DNA from: Ophthalmolycus amberensis
Lineage: Eukaryota; Chordata; Actinopteri; Perciformes; Zoarcidae
Reading direction: 5' to 3'
Assembly: GCA_024529925.1 (NCBI GenBank)
Contig: JAFEUB010000912.1
Coordinates: 786,501-850,500 of the forward strand
Length of the DNA stretch: 64,000 nucleotides
Shown: positions 12,375 through 24,504 of the stretch, piece after piece
How the letters are laid out: every line of letters begins with the position of its first letter
How positions within the stretch are numbered: the first letter of the stretch is position 1
Program-made: the position numbers and the translations under genes
The notes under the pieces: generated by a model
Databases searched by the model: none
What the model saw: the letters and a program-made list of their open reading frames with translations, nothing else
What the model was told of the DNA's origin: nothing

Positions 12375-13141
12375 TCAGGGGCGGATTTAGTGATTTGAGG
12401 ACTTTGTGTTTCACTCTTTCTCGAAATGGGAATGTTTATATTCAGAGTGGTAGTGGTAGGTTTTTTAATCAATGTATTTTATTTTGGCATTTTATGCCTT
12501 AAATTGACAGTGGAGAGCCCAGAAATGTGGGGAGCATGAGTAGGGGAATGTCATGCAGCAAATGGTCCGGCCAGCTTGAAATCGAAACAGGGACTCGCTG
12601 CTCAGGGCATTTGAACCCATGTGCACCCTAACCACTTGGTGGTCACCACACAACACAAAACTATTAATCCCACACAGTAAAAGACCTGCATTCATTTTTC
12701 TTGAAGTGTAGTTTGAAAGAGAGGCACTAGCACAATGTACTTGAATTTACTTAACGTCTGTCGAGGTGAAGCTTTCAATTCTAATATGATAGTTTAGTTT
12801 AATGATTAATGATCATCATAATCACATTATAATAGTTTTATATTGTGACTAAAGTCAGAATCTGCAACGTAACCAGTAACATTTTTCTGTCAGGTAAATG
12901 CAGTAGCACTGCCAAATTTGTCCTCTGAAGCAGAAGTACACAGTGAGTAAGTAAGTTGAGTTGCATATTGTGTAAGTGCTTAGGGAGTCTGTTGTAAGTT
13001 ATTTAAGGGTACAAAGAATAATAACATAATTCAATATTTGTTATATCTAGGCCAAACATAATTTATCAATAGCTGTTTGCGGCCCCTTTAGTTGAGGGCC
13101 CCATGCAGTTGCCTATCTAAACTTATGATAAAGTCTGCACC
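12375..13141. mobile_element. Probable decayed hAT-like element
   Basis: The left end starts CAGGGGCGGATTTA. The right end has a GGCCCC-rich subterminal block followed by AAGTCTGCACCTG, a weakly matching inverted end (about 9 of 13). CAGGGGCGG-type ends are common in fish hAT elements. No 8-bp duplication is visible at the borders, so the limits are uncertain. Confidence 0.33.
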
Positions 13142-13833
13142 TGTGTTCATCAGTGTTTCTGACCATGAGTAGCTGAGACTCGGGTACGTGACGCAACTTT
13201 GGGCTGGGAAGTGGATTTGCTCAGGACCCAAGGAAACTGAATGTTAAGAGTTAAGTTTTTAGTATGAGCTGTTCTTAAGAAAGCTGCAAGCAGCAATACC
13301 ACATGCCAAGCATTCGGGCTTCTACACACTGTTGTCAGAGAACTAGGGAACACACCCACTCAGTCCTCTATATTGAATATGTTCCACTGAAAGTCACGGA
13401 ACCAGTATGTCTGCATTATTTCAGTTTCAAGAAATACTGAAGCAAAGTAAATGTTTTTCACTAAGAGGTGTTTCAACAATGGCTAGCCTATGAGAATGTT
13501 TTTTTGGCCATAGCAGATGATTGCAGTACTTTGGTTGGCCACAAGGTCTAAAGCGTAGTTAATGGTCACTGTAGTGAAGCTGGTTTCGAGGCACGCGCCA
13601 GAAAATGACGGAATCACAGCGTGAAGGCTTCGCAACTGGCTTCTATAAATGCAATCATGTAGTGGATATGAGATATGAGTTCTCAATGAATTACAATCCC
13701 TTCTCGGCATTGTGGAGGTTTGTTTATGGCATTTTGCCGTTTACACTCGTCCTTATGCTATACCCTCTGGCTTTTTGGACAATAATGCAACACACAAAAA
13801 TTCTTGTGAATGCTCGTGCACCATCTGCGGAGG

Positions 13834-14594
13834 TAGGGCTGGGCGGTATGACCAAAAATGCATATCATGGTATTTTGTAAGATTCTGGCGGTTTCACGGT
13901 ATTTTTTTTCCGCGTTAAAGCATTAATTAACACCGAAAAGAACCTGCGGTCAACCGGCCAGCTAGCGGTGAACAGCTGTTTGTGTGGCGTGTCTTCCGTT
14001 CCGTCACTTCCTGTTTCCTTCACCTACATTCCCCTGGGTCCTAAGTCCCTCCCCGTACAGCTTCTTATTACCCTGTATGTACCAACGTACATTTATAACA
14101 AATACCACACATATTACACGGTAATCAGCGTTGCATATGTGTCTAACCAAAATACCTTTTGTTCAGTCTTTGTTCATCCTGCATCGCTCTTTTCTGTTCT
14201 TTATGTAACGTTACTGGTGCGACAGAGCCTCTCCCAGCTGTTAGCAGACTGTTAGCGAGCTTTACCCAGCATGCAGTTCGGCGGGTAAATTGTATAAATG
14301 TACAATTATTAGTGTTACAAATTGTTTATGTGTCACAAACTGTTGTGTCATGGCGTTTTGCCTTGTTAAAGAGCATTAGTTGTGGGTTGTTAATTGTTGT
14401 TATAAAGTTATAACCATGACTAGGGTTCCCTCTCAATACAGTTAAGAAAACTAGCGCCGACCGCAGCGCCCTCAGCCGCGAACAATATATTTTACTGCCT
14501 GTTGAAGAGCGACAGAAGTTGTCTCGGCTGTGTAACGGTATATGACAAATTCATATCGTACGGGAAATTAAAACCGGTATACCGCCCAGCCCTA
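13834..14594. mobile_element. hAT-type MITE with perfect TIR and 8-bp TSD
   Basis: The ends are perfect inverted repeats: TAGGGCTGGGCGGTAT at the left and ATACCGCCCAGCCCTA at the right. Both borders carry the same 8-bp direct repeat TGCGGAGG (13826-13833 and 14595-14602). The 761-bp interior has no transposase frame. A truncated relative lies inverted at 777-1155. Duplication length and end structure place it with hAT-type non-autonomous elements. Confidence 0.88.
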
Positions 14595-14602
14595 TGCGGA
14601 GG

Positions 14603-15717
14603 CTAGGGCTATGTTGCCAAGCTCAAGTATAAACAATGCAAAATAGGGAGTAAGGCCGACTCTGATAAGCTATTACTATATCTAAAATGGACAACATTGC
14701 TGTGATGCATGGTTGTTACTACATTAGTAATTTGGCAAGAGCAGTATAATAGAGATGTCATTAAACTTAATTCAGGAATACAGAATGCGCCATTGAAAAG
14801 TTATGATGATACGGCATAAGGTTGACTCTAGGCATTAAGTAGAAAGGGCACGCAAAGTAAGCTGTACTGCTTTGAAGATATTGCAACATGTGTAGCATCC
14901 TTTTCCGTAGTTGTTAGGTATCACCATCTTGCTTGTCATTGGATACACTATGCTCACAAAGCTGCTATGGACATTATCTTTTTAGTTAAACAGTTCAGGA
15001 CCTTGTGGACTCAGGCTAGCAGTGTGCATTGCTGCCTACCACAGTGTCTTTTGATACTAGTACTAGGTAGGAGTCACCAAAGATATTTTCCATAGAGGCC
15101 ATAAGAACCAATATTGACCCAATCACATTAATAGTTTCTTCTGAACCATTTTTTTGAAGTGTCACAAAATCACAAGAACCGTGTCAAGAATTTAAACAAT
15201 TGAGTGGCTGATGCATGTGCCAATATTTCGGATCCACAACCCACACAATGATTTCTCTCTGTGCAGTTGCCATTCGTTTGCTGTACAACACAATAAAAAT
15301 GAGAAATAAGATACCTTCATAGTATGTAGAAAGGAACTAAATGATTTAGCCAGTGGAGTTTTCTTATAGACGGATAACTGTGAAAAGGGAGTCAAAGCAA
15401 AACTGATGGCACATAAAATAATTTCTCTGTACAACTTTAATGGCACAATAAAAAATCCACTCCGTGACAATGCTACCCTTTCAAAAGGAAGACATACACA
15501 TATTACAGGCAATATCAAAATCACAAAAATTGGAAGTGAAACATCATGGAAAATGTAGTAATATGATTGACAATAACAGCATTGGTAGCCACTTAAAATA
15601 CAATGAGAAGCCTCATGTTCATCCTTGCTAGTCAACAATTGGTGGGACAGTTAACTGTACCTGAACCCTGTGGGAGAATACTAAGGTTTGCAATTAACCG
15701 ATGTCAAAAGTTTTGTT
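14603..15717. other. Intergenic stretch
   Basis: AT-rich, without a recognisable gene. A 148-codon minus-strand frame at 15192-15638 is rich in Ser, Leu and Cys without domain features and is not called. Confidence 0.45.
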
Positions 15718-15723
15718 TTTATT
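15718..15723 (-). terminator. Candidate poly(A) signal of the zinc-finger gene
   Basis: On the minus strand an AATAAA hexamer lies about 265 bases after the stop codon of the zinc-finger gene, a plausible 3' UTR length. Confidence 0.45.
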
Positions 15724-15986
15724 ATTTTAATACAAAATGAATTTGGTATGCTCCCCATCCAAGCCTTGTCTCCTGATTCCCATTGGTTTCTGAAATTCAC
15801 TAATAAACAGAAATTTTCTCTTCATGCCAAAAGTAAAAAGTGTGTATAAAAGTAGTTATTCAAAAAGAAACATTATAAACTTTACATCAATAGTTATTAA
15901 AATAGTTGCATTACTACTGAGAGTCAAAAACACTCAACTACTGAACACTTGATTGTTGGCAATAACAAGTGGGTCTGACAGGATAG

Positions 15987-17867
15987 TTACCCGTTGTTTT
16001 CTGAGCCATGAGAAGTCTGGTGCTGAAGAAATGTATCCAAGCATAAGAATGTCTCAGTGCACTCAGTGCATTCATAGAGAACCTCTGAAGAATTTCCTTT
16101 ATCATTTTCAGTATGGTCCATGAAGTCATCCTCTGTGTCCTCTGCATTACCCTTCTCTAAGACAGGGTCCCTACTGGAACCAGTGCCGTGAGAGGTTTGT
16201 CCAACATCATCAGCTTCTCCCATGCTTGGATGATTTTGAAGGTGAAGCTCCAGGGATGAAGGGTTCTTGAATTGAGCAGGACACCTCGGACACTTACTAG
16301 GTTCCTTTTTATGATAGCGCAAGTGGCGTTGGTACACGCATAACAGGCCAAATCTCTTTCCACATTCCTGACACTTGTAGTTAACTCGGCCCGCTTTGCC
16401 CGATTGTTTCCCCTTTGGATGTTGCTCTGATGATGCTGTTTTGTCATTGTCAGAGGAGCTCTTGGTTATCTCATCAGGAGAGCTTAAGTTTTTGTCGCCA
16501 TTAAGAATAGGCACAGGACCATCTTGTGGATTTGTGAACAAGTGTTTCGGACCTGGTTTCTTTTCCTGTTCAGTTTTGTGGTACATGGCTATATGCCTTC
16601 TCAAATCACAGCGCTGTGGAAAATGTCTACCACAAAATACACATGTGTGCATAGTACCCTTGTGGTATCTCATGTGCCGGGATAAACTACTGGAATGATT
16701 AAAGACGCGATGACAGTGCTTGCAAGGATGCAGTTTGCCATTTGGATTACTCGCCCTTCTACGTCTGCCTTTAGGTGGCATTCTTCGCTTGAAGGTTTTT
16801 TGTGATTCTTGAGTCAGCTGATCTATTTCCTCCTGAGTTTGATGTGTGAGATGATGCTCCTTCAGAGCGGTTAATTTTTGGAAACGATCCCCACATAAAC
16901 CACATCTGTATGGTGTGGAAGACAATTCAGTGTTGATCTCATCACTAGTATCCTTTAAGATTTTACCACCAACATTCTTAGCATCAATAGATGTACCATT
17001 ACTGTAGCAGTTTTGAAGAGGTACATCTATGTTCTTAGAGTTCACCTCAATTTCGATTTCGGATGCCAAAGTAGCATCCGGCCCTTTTCCTTTGCAGTGG
17101 TGCAGTGCATGCGTCTGAAAGTCTGACATCCAGAAAAAATTGCACTTGCACTTTCTGCAAGCATATGTTTTCTCGTTCTTCTTTTCCTGCCTATTCAAAA
17201 CTAAAGCCTTGGGGACGAGGTGATTTTCTTTTTGATGAGCATTAAGTGCATCCACTTTCAGGAATCGCTTACCACAATGACTACAGCAGTGAAACCTTTC
17301 ATTGGCATGGTCTTCGAGGTGTTTCTTAAGGTCCTGTCGACCTTCAAAGATCTTACAGCACAGAGTGCACTTGTAACCTCGCTCTGTGTTTCGATACTGC
17401 TGGTGACGATGTAAACTCTGTAGGCTGTTGAATGATCTGCTACATATTTCACAACGGTAATGGCCCTGACGAGACTTGTCCAAGTTTGAGTCTGATGGCC
17501 TTGGCCTGAACACATCTCGATAAGGAGAAGGCTGTGGCCTGAGGGTTGGAGACACTGGTTTGATGGGGGGTGGGAAATGCGATGGCAGGACTCCAGGAGA
17601 TACTGGTTTTACAGAAGAATGTGTCTCGAAACCATTCACAACTGTCAGTGTACCATTTTCTTGTAGCACATATTCTCGGGGGACTTCAAATCCATTTGAT
17701 GAGCCATCCAAGGAAAATGACTCCAAAGGCCCATGAATAGCCAACATGTGGGCCAACACATTAGAGTACTGCCTGAACCCATCACCACATTCAGTGCAGA
17801 TGAAGTTACTCGATTCTCCACTCAACTGCGTTGAAGCAATAATGTTCACTGATTTCTGATTTTCCAT
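15987..17867 (-). CDS. C2H2 zinc-finger protein (11 fingers)
   Basis: Probably a nuclear DNA-binding regulator. The 626-residue frame has C2H2 fingers at roughly residues 22-45, 138-158, 166-187, 192-216, 236-257, 320-342, 380-402, 407-430, 498-519, 525-546 and 598-620. They are scattered and joined by long linkers, unlike tandem KRAB-type arrays with TGEKP linkers, and no KRAB, SCAN or BTB domain is visible. Finger 2 lacks its last histidine (HRHQQYRN) and is degenerate. A basic stretch at 360-378 could be a nuclear localisation signal. The start chosen has G at -3 and +4; an in-frame ATG 11 codons upstream (17900) is the alternative. The frame stays open upstream without another ATG, and an acceptor-like tract on the minus strand ending at 18065 suggests this exon begins at 18064. 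I cannot name the orthologue. Confidence 0.85.
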   Translation of the reverse strand: MENQKSVNIIASTQLSGESSNFICTECGDGFRQYSNVLAHMLAIHGPLESFSLDGSSNGFEVPREYVLQENGTLTVVNGFETHSSVKPVSPGVLPSHFPPPIKPVSPTLRPQPSPYRDVFRPRPSDSNLDKSRQGHYRCEICSRSFNSLQSLHRHQQYRNTERGYKCTLCCKIFEGRQDLKKHLEDHANERFHCCSHCGKRFLKVDALNAHQKENHLVPKALVLNRQEKKNEKTYACRKCKCNFFWMSDFQTHALHHCKGKGPDATLASEIEIEVNSKNIDVPLQNCYSNGTSIDAKNVGGKILKDTSDEINTELSSTPYRCGLCGDRFQKLTALKEHHLTHQTQEEIDQLTQESQKTFKRRMPPKGRRRRASNPNGKLHPCKHCHRVFNHSSSLSRHMRYHKGTMHTCVFCGRHFPQRCDLRRHIAMYHKTEQEKKPGPKHLFTNPQDGPVPILNGDKNLSSPDEITKSSSDNDKTASSEQHPKGKQSGKAGRVNYKCQECGKRFGLLCVYQRHLRYHKKEPSKCPRCPAQFKNPSSLELHLQNHPSMGEADDVGQTSHGTGSSRDPVLEKGNAEDTEDDFMDHTENDKGNSSEVLYECTECTETFLCLDTFLQHQTSHGSENNG

Positions 17868-18064
17868 GACGAATATATATTGCCGATGTGCTGATGGCAT
17901 CACTTTTTCAATCTGCAGTATTAGTAAAGATATATCCAGACAACCACACAATTGGCTTCCATGTGAGAATCGGTATGTCCACTCTTCCAACAGACTGGTT
18001 CTCAAAAAAATGTCCTTGCGAGAACGATCATCCCTCTGATAGGTTTTTCATTTTGTATCAGCAC
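17868..18064 (-). other. Likely 5' UTR part of the zinc-finger coding exon
   Basis: On the minus strand a strong acceptor (TTTTTATCCCCCCAG) ends at 18065. It is followed by about 200 bases containing one very short upstream open frame before the main start. A second acceptor-like TGCAG sits near 17912 after a TACTAAT branch-site-like motif, so the exact exon edge is open. Confidence 0.45.
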
Positions 18065-18214
18065 CTGGGGGGATAAAAACAAGAATTAACAAACCACTGA
18101 AGCCAAAATTTGTCGAACAAAATATCTAAATATATGCCGGATGACTATGCAGTATTACTTTGCATTAATTTCAAATAATCCAAGTTGGATGCCACATTAA
18201 CTAATTCTGAATAT

Positions 18215-18425
18215 TTTATTTTTTATACTATATTTATCCCGGTAAGGGGGAAATTTGTCTCTGCATTTGACCCATCCCTGTATATAGGGAGCAGTGGGCT
18301 GCCTATGACAGGCGCCCGGGGAGCCGTTGCTCAGGGATATTTAGACACATGACACGTCCCAGCCAAGGATCGAACTGTCGATTATCAGACAACCCTCTTA
18401 ACCCAATGAGCCACGGTCAGAGGCT
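18215..18425 (-). mobile_element. tRNA-derived SINE
   Basis: Read on the minus strand, it starts with a tRNA-like head: an A-box-like GTGGCTCATTGGGTTA and a B-box-like AGTTCGATCC. A body of GGCTCCCCGGGCGCC-type sequence follows, common in fish SINEs. The same head recurs at 21727. Confidence 0.6.
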
Positions 18426-19564
18426 GCATACCTAACAATTTTCCCACTCACTCTTCTACTTATAAAAGGCCTTTGAAGAATTGTGTTGGCCCAATTCCTG
18501 TCATCCTGGTGTTGGATCATTGTACCTTGTTTGACGACTTGGGAAACACCGATCTGATACACCAAATTGGCATCGCCACCGGTATCTTATTTAGCAAATT
18601 AGGTATTGGTCATGGAGTAATTGATCTACATTAAATGCAGTTTCTTTGTCAATGTCATAATGAAATTCAGTGTTTCTGCTATCAGTTGCATTCATTCAGA
18701 TAAGACAAGCCGATACCTCAATTTTGTCACAGCACTAGGTGGCCCTAGGTTACAAAAATGATTGAATTCAATGCAGTGATGTTAGCACGTTTTAATCTAA
18801 GAGAAAGAGCGATTCCTGAGGCATCGTAATCCGGAGAGATAAAGTTGGATCGGTGAATCCCTCCCCAACTACTGGCTTTTTGGAAAAAACGACAGAAAAA
18901 CGCAGTAACAAACGGATTATTCATGTTATTTACGTGCACTCGTTTCATTTCAGCTACGTGTTAAAGTCTCCTGCGTTCATCTTATGGTGCATGGTCTTTC
19001 ACAACAGATTCATGTAAACGGTGCAATGGATTTAGAGATGACGAAGATTAATACTCAGTGGAATACACTTCGTTCAGGTAACTCAGGCAACACCAAAGCA
19101 ACAAACACAATTTTCATTCTTTGTTTTTCTGTAAAAACAAAACAAAAACATCAGCTTTGATGCAGGCAATTTTTCCATATTGCAATGCAAGGCTATCCAG
19201 TAGTCAAATATATACATTTTATTAATTTGAATAATCTTAATGTACTTTAAGTGTGGACTGTGCAGCTTTACTATCAAGGAAGAAACAAGTATCGGTCGGC
19301 ATTCAGTATCGGCAGATACTTTGCCTTGCTGTCCCAAGGAAAACCATTCATGCTGGACTACATCTTGAGTAGTTTCAGTTTCACATAGCTCACAGCGACT
19401 TCCCCCAACCCTTATGGCAAAATGCATAACTCCTCTAGAAAGGGTGAAACTAAAACAAGGTAATAAGTTGCCCTTAAAAATTTAAATGCATCACTGAGGG
19501 CTCTACCATCCAAGGATATTAGTAGAAAGAGGTGCTTGAGAGAAGGCCTCTGCATTACTAAACA

Positions 19565-19873
19565 AGTAAATGGACTGTACTTGTATAGCGCTTTTGTAGT
19601 CTTCCGATCACTTGAAGCGCTTTCACACTACATGTCATCATTCACACCCATTCACACACTGATGGCAGGGGCTACCATGCAAGGTGCCACCTGCCCATCA
19701 GGACTATCTAATCATTCATGCCCATTCATATACTGCAGAAACAGCATGGAGGAGCAATTTGGGGTTAAGTGTCTTGCCCAAGGATGCATCGACATGGACT
19801 ATCGCAGCCGGGGATCGAACTGCCGATCCTCAGATTGAAGGACGACCCTGCTCTACCACTGAGCCAGTCGCCC
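19565..19873 (-). mobile_element. tRNA-derived SINE, near full length
   Basis: On the minus strand the head has an A box (TGGCTCAGTGGTAGAGC) and a B box (AGTTCGATCCC). A body with the TTGGGCAAGACACTTAACCCC motif follows, and a tail reading AAGCGCTATACAAGTACAGTCC. This is the typical organisation of a dispersed fish SINE. Open frames over it are not genes. Confidence 0.75.
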
Positions 19874-20644
19874 AAGTTCAAGTCTCTCATGCCCCTTTCA
19901 GACCAATATAGTGTCCCCAGATGGGTTGCAAGGCATGCTGGAAGCTGCCTGTCTTTGGTAAAGTGGCATGTGGATTCATCACGTGTGCGGAAACAAGTCG
20001 TGACCACAACTTGCAATAAATTGCTTATTTACAACCAAACAAATTTTGATAAAGTGAAGATAATGTTGTATTCAGATTAATATTATTGTACTTGTCAAAA
20101 CACACAACCCCAACAATGCAAACTAGTTCAGGGTGTTAACCACAAACCCACAAAGAATACAATTCTGAGGGAAATCTGCCAAAGAAACCACAGCCATGAA
20201 ATCTGACCCTGTGCAAAGTCTTTCAATGTGTACAAGGGCAACTTACACTTCCTTATAGCATTAAAAATCATTGAACCTTGAAATGTCTACAGTAGGCAAA
20301 ATATGCAACAATACACATATGCAAGATAAAGATACACTATTATATATCCGCCTATCAGTGACCCCTGCTGTGTATCATTTAAAAAAAGGAAGTTTGAGAA
20401 GTGAACACCATGTATTTACTTATGCTTTCTTGTGGCATTGTGATTAGGACTGATAATGATGATTTGGAGTGATCGTACGAGAGCTGTCACTGGCTTTATT
20501 TTTAACCTTTACTAATTTACACAATCCTTATTTGCAGGTGGTAACAGTTTGCCAGGTGAGGCAACTGGAGAAGGTGTGTGAAAGTCACCGCGGTTACTCC
20601 TCTGCTCCAGTGAGCTGCGATACTCGCATCGGATATCTGTTTAC

Positions 20645-21124
20645 TAGGGGTGTAACGGTTCACAAAATTCACGGTTCGGTTCGGTACGATACAGTGGAGC
20701 CACGGTTCGGTACGTTTCGGTACAGTAGAAAACTATAAATGCCAGAGAAATGTACTTGATTTTAAAATATATTTATTCATTACAACTAACATCATAAAGT
20801 TATTCTTTGACTTCGAACAATGATGGAACTATACCTGAGTGACCCATCTTCTGGGGTGTCTTCTTAGCAACACATAAGCATAAAAAACAAAAACTGCTCC
20901 TTAATGTTATGTAGTATTGTTACTTACATCTTGTATTGTTACTTACATCTTGCAAAAGAGATTTTTAATCTCAATGGGACTACCTGGTTAAATAAAGGTT
21001 TAAAAAAAAAAAAGATTAATTTTTTTAATTTTTAAATTCAAACGTATTCGGTTCATCATGCGTACCGAACCGTGAGCCTCGTACTGAACGGTTCAATACG
21101 AATACGCGTATCGTTACACCCCTA
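20645..21124. mobile_element. hAT-type MITE with 8-bp TSD
   Basis: The ends are inverted repeats (TAGGGGTGTAACGG at the left, CGTTACACCCCTA at the right). Both borders carry CTGTTTAC (20637-20644 and 21125-21132). Inside, GGTTCGGTACG-type repeats near both ends mirror each other. The interior is AT-rich and non-coding and contains a LINE-tail-like CTACCTGGTTAAATAAAGG motif. Confidence 0.88.
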
Positions 21125-21726
21125 CTGTTTACACTTTGTCTGCTGTATCTGTCCCTATGGAATAAACCATGAATGAATGAAGTTGTGTTCACTGCAGTGA
21201 TTTTACTGAGAAACTCAGATCACACTTGGTGATATATGCACAGTATCAGAAGCTTATTGAAAACTACCGACGCTCTGTTCTGCATTTCTTTAACACTAAC
21301 TGACCACGAGATAGTGCTGGCTCACTTGTACCAGCACAAATAACACTGCTGGTTTGACTGTTTATGATAAAGAATATATAAGTGCAAAGTAACGTGTGAT
21401 ATGAAGTGAACATTTTAAATGAAATTACTAATCAATTCGTCGAGCAACAAAAAATAATCGCCAACTATTTTGATTATCAATTATTCCTTTTAGGTTGTTT
21501 TATTCATGCAAAAAATGTCAGAAAATGCTGTTCTCAGTCCCTCAAATAGAGACTTCCTGCTTTTGCACATTAAACTGAAAGTCTTTGGGTTTTAGACTAA
21601 CAACACATTTAAAGACATCACTCTGGACTATTCTGACATTTTGTAGACCAAACGATTAAGTAAGAAAGTAATCGGCAGCGAAATAAATAATGAAAATAAT
21701 CACTATTTGGAGTCTTACATTATTGG

Positions 21727-21815
21727 GGGGGCAACCGTGGCTTACTGGGTAGAGAGGGTTGTCCGCCAACCGAAAGGTCACCAGTTCGATCCTCGGCTGC
21801 ACCGTGTCCTGTGTA
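21727..21815 (+). mobile_element. SINE head fragment (tRNA-like)
   Basis: An A-box-like GTGGCTTACTGGGTAGAG and a B-box-like AGTTCGATCC lie at tRNA spacing, followed by CGGCTGCACCGTGTCC, the same as the SINE at 18215-18425 in reverse. It cannot fold into an intact tRNA and is not a tRNA gene. Confidence 0.55.
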
Positions 21816-22789
21816 CTTCATTCTCTGCTCAGGTAGACATTATCCACTATATCTTTACATAGCAAATAGTTGTTTGCTGCTATATTAATGCACTCAATTA
21901 CGTATTTTACACCTTCAATAAGACATACAATTCAGTAAATTAATATTCATGTATTTATTTATCAGGAAAGCAATGTTTAAAAGTCAAGCCTGACGTTGCC
22001 TTACAGATAAAAAGAATGATCTCACTTACACACAGTGAGGCACACAGCTTGTTATTAAACACTCGTATCAGATTAGTACTCGAGTCGTGATAAGCGGGTA
22101 CCCAAAGCCCAGGTAACATAATCAGTATCAGGTCTGAAAAGAAGGTGCATTTTTGTGTAATTTCCACTATAGATATGATTGTTAGTTTGTCTTTTTTTTT
22201 GGTGACAACACAGCTAAAATGCTGGCCACGCCCATTTCAAATGCCATTTACAGGACATAGGATTAGAGTAAAGACAAAATTAAAATAGCTTTTGAGAGCT
22301 AAGAGATTACAGGTTTGAATAGAACACGTTTCTATTGTTATTATATATTCATCAGCAAATCATTAAGTGGACTTATTTCGAACTCCCATGACCTTAAAAG
22401 GTACATTAAATACCATTAAGCCCATGCCAGACTTGACATTTTGACAAATCAAACAACAAAAACATTAGAAATTGGTTCAAATGACAGATTAGACTTTACA
22501 TTTGAACAATATCACACTCCTGCTACAACAGATCCAGCCTGATGCTGCTCTCCACAGATCATACGAAACACAACAGGACACTAAATATCAAACAAATCGC
22601 GTGGGTGGAGGTTATATTTTCAGATAGATTCACAAATTGCTTCATTACTTCTAATGTGGGCTTATTGTGATCGGGGTATACACTGAAAACAACCGAAATC
22701 AATAAAGGATCCTCTTATCTCGCCAAGGAAATATATACCTGTACAAAATTAAATAACAAGCATGAGCGCATCCGCTATGAGGACAGTGT

Positions 22790-23460
22790 TATTACCAACG
22801 TCAACACATCTAAAGCTCACGCGCACAGGTGAAACTGTCTCATTTGTCCTGGAGCTATATTCAGTCTCCAAAGCTTTGACAGATATTTTCCAGACGACGA
22901 CTTTCCGTCTGTGTGCATGATTTTAGGATGATCGCGAGCAGCCGAGTGTGTTCAGAAGACGATGTGTGCAGCCAGGGGGCGACTGGACCCTTCACAGAAG
23001 TATTTCAAACAGACAGCATGATTTGCAAAGTTTAAGATTAATTTAAACTAATACGCACATGTTGAGGGCTCATTGCACGGGATAAAGCTCACGTACGATC
23101 AGCGCACACATTGTTTCAAGTGGACGTGGAGCTGATATTGTGTTCAGGAAATAGCTAACGTTAGCTGCTGCTGACTAACGCTACATAGCAAGGGGAGAAA
23201 CGCACGTTTATTCACGTGTAACAAAACACGTAGGACTCAGGCAATCAGCTCGATGTAAACACAACTCACCACTTATCATGGCACATCTCAGCATGAGAGG
23301 CGAACTTCATGTGCAGCGACCCATCGGTGCTGCTCTTTAGATGACGGCTGTCTGCCGCTGCAGGCCGGAGCTATTTCTCGCGGAACATCTTAAAATGGTA
23401 ACAGCTATGACATCATGACGCACGCAGCATACGTTTGTGACGTTGCAAAATACACCCGAC
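22790..23460 (-). promoter_or_regulatory. CpG-rich promoter, probably of the zinc-finger gene
   Basis: CpG density rises sharply against AT-rich flanks. On the minus strand a strong donor (AAGTG|GTGAGT, last exon base 23270) follows about 110 bases of GC-rich sequence, as expected of a first exon at about 23385-23270. The next matching acceptor on that strand is at 18065, which would give a 5.2-kb first intron holding SINEs and a hAT element. Linking it to the zinc-finger gene is inference from strand and order. Confidence 0.45.
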
Positions 23461-24504
23461 CCTGTAGTAAAATGTGCCCATAAACCACACAATTAACTTA
23501 AAAAAAAAAATGTAATTATAACACCTATTTTTTAACTAACTAACAATTTAATGCAGAGCTTTATTGAACACATGCTCATAGAATATATTGGTTTCCTGTG
23601 GAGTATGGCCTGGATGAAACGGACCCACAGTTCACTCACAATTAGTTGACTGGAGTCAATTTTCCCCAAATATAGCTTAATTATATAAAACAATATCTTA
23701 TCATTGATAGAAAATGACAGGATTACAAAAAAAAGCTTGCACACACACCATCTTATAAAAGATAGAAAAAAAGTATATAATGTATTTATGTTTACATCCA
23801 AACTATTGTGCTAACAAAATGTACACATGAATCATAAGTGCTGCCTGAATTATCAGAATAATACATAACGATGTGAAAGCTAGTATTATATATTTATACA
23901 TCATCACAAATGACTGGGGAGGTTCCCACATTCTGCCTGGAGTACATATGAGACAGTTCTCTCTGCTTGTCAAGGAATATAATGAAGACAATCATAAATC
24001 AATACACACAATACTTGACAACATATCTAACCAACAAAGTGAAAATGGATTGTGTTTTAGGAACATAATAAGCCTATAACAACTACTTTATGTATTCATT
24101 AGGCTTATATTAGCCTCTCCTGACAGTAAAATAAAAATACAGAATTAAATGTTTATCAAAGAACATGTAGCAATCAGAATACAGTGTAATCAGTTTCTAT
24201 GGTGTTGCAACATACAGTGTCGATCAATGTGAATCAGTGGCAGCCAGGTCAGTGCACCATGAGAAATAAACATTTCAGAGTTATTCAGCTTGAGAAAATG
24301 ACCATAGTGGCTAAAAGAGGAAATGACAAAGCAGACCGATATCAAAAAATGGTTCTGATCAACCAAAATAAAGTTTTATGGGATTGTTATTGTGCCCAAT
24401 TTTTCTAGAGGGTGTTGGGTTGAATTGAGCATATATACACGTATATACACTGTAATATACACACATATTATATATATATATATATTGTATATAAAGTGTG
24501 AAAA

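Noticed and set aside
15192..15638. 148-codon minus-strand frame
   Set aside because: No domain, low-complexity Ser/Leu/Cys composition, no splice or promoter context.
19083..19437. Minus-strand frame with a good acceptor and a CELCETE stretch
   Set aside because: A strong acceptor-like tract and a donor-like GTAAAG exist, but joining to the candidate first exon at 23270 gives stops in every frame tried, and the sequence contains TATCGG-type repeat motifs. Possibly a repeat relic.
21727..21815. tRNA gene
   Set aside because: A- and B-box-like motifs are present, but paired stems are not formed and the sequence continues as the SINE seen at 18215.
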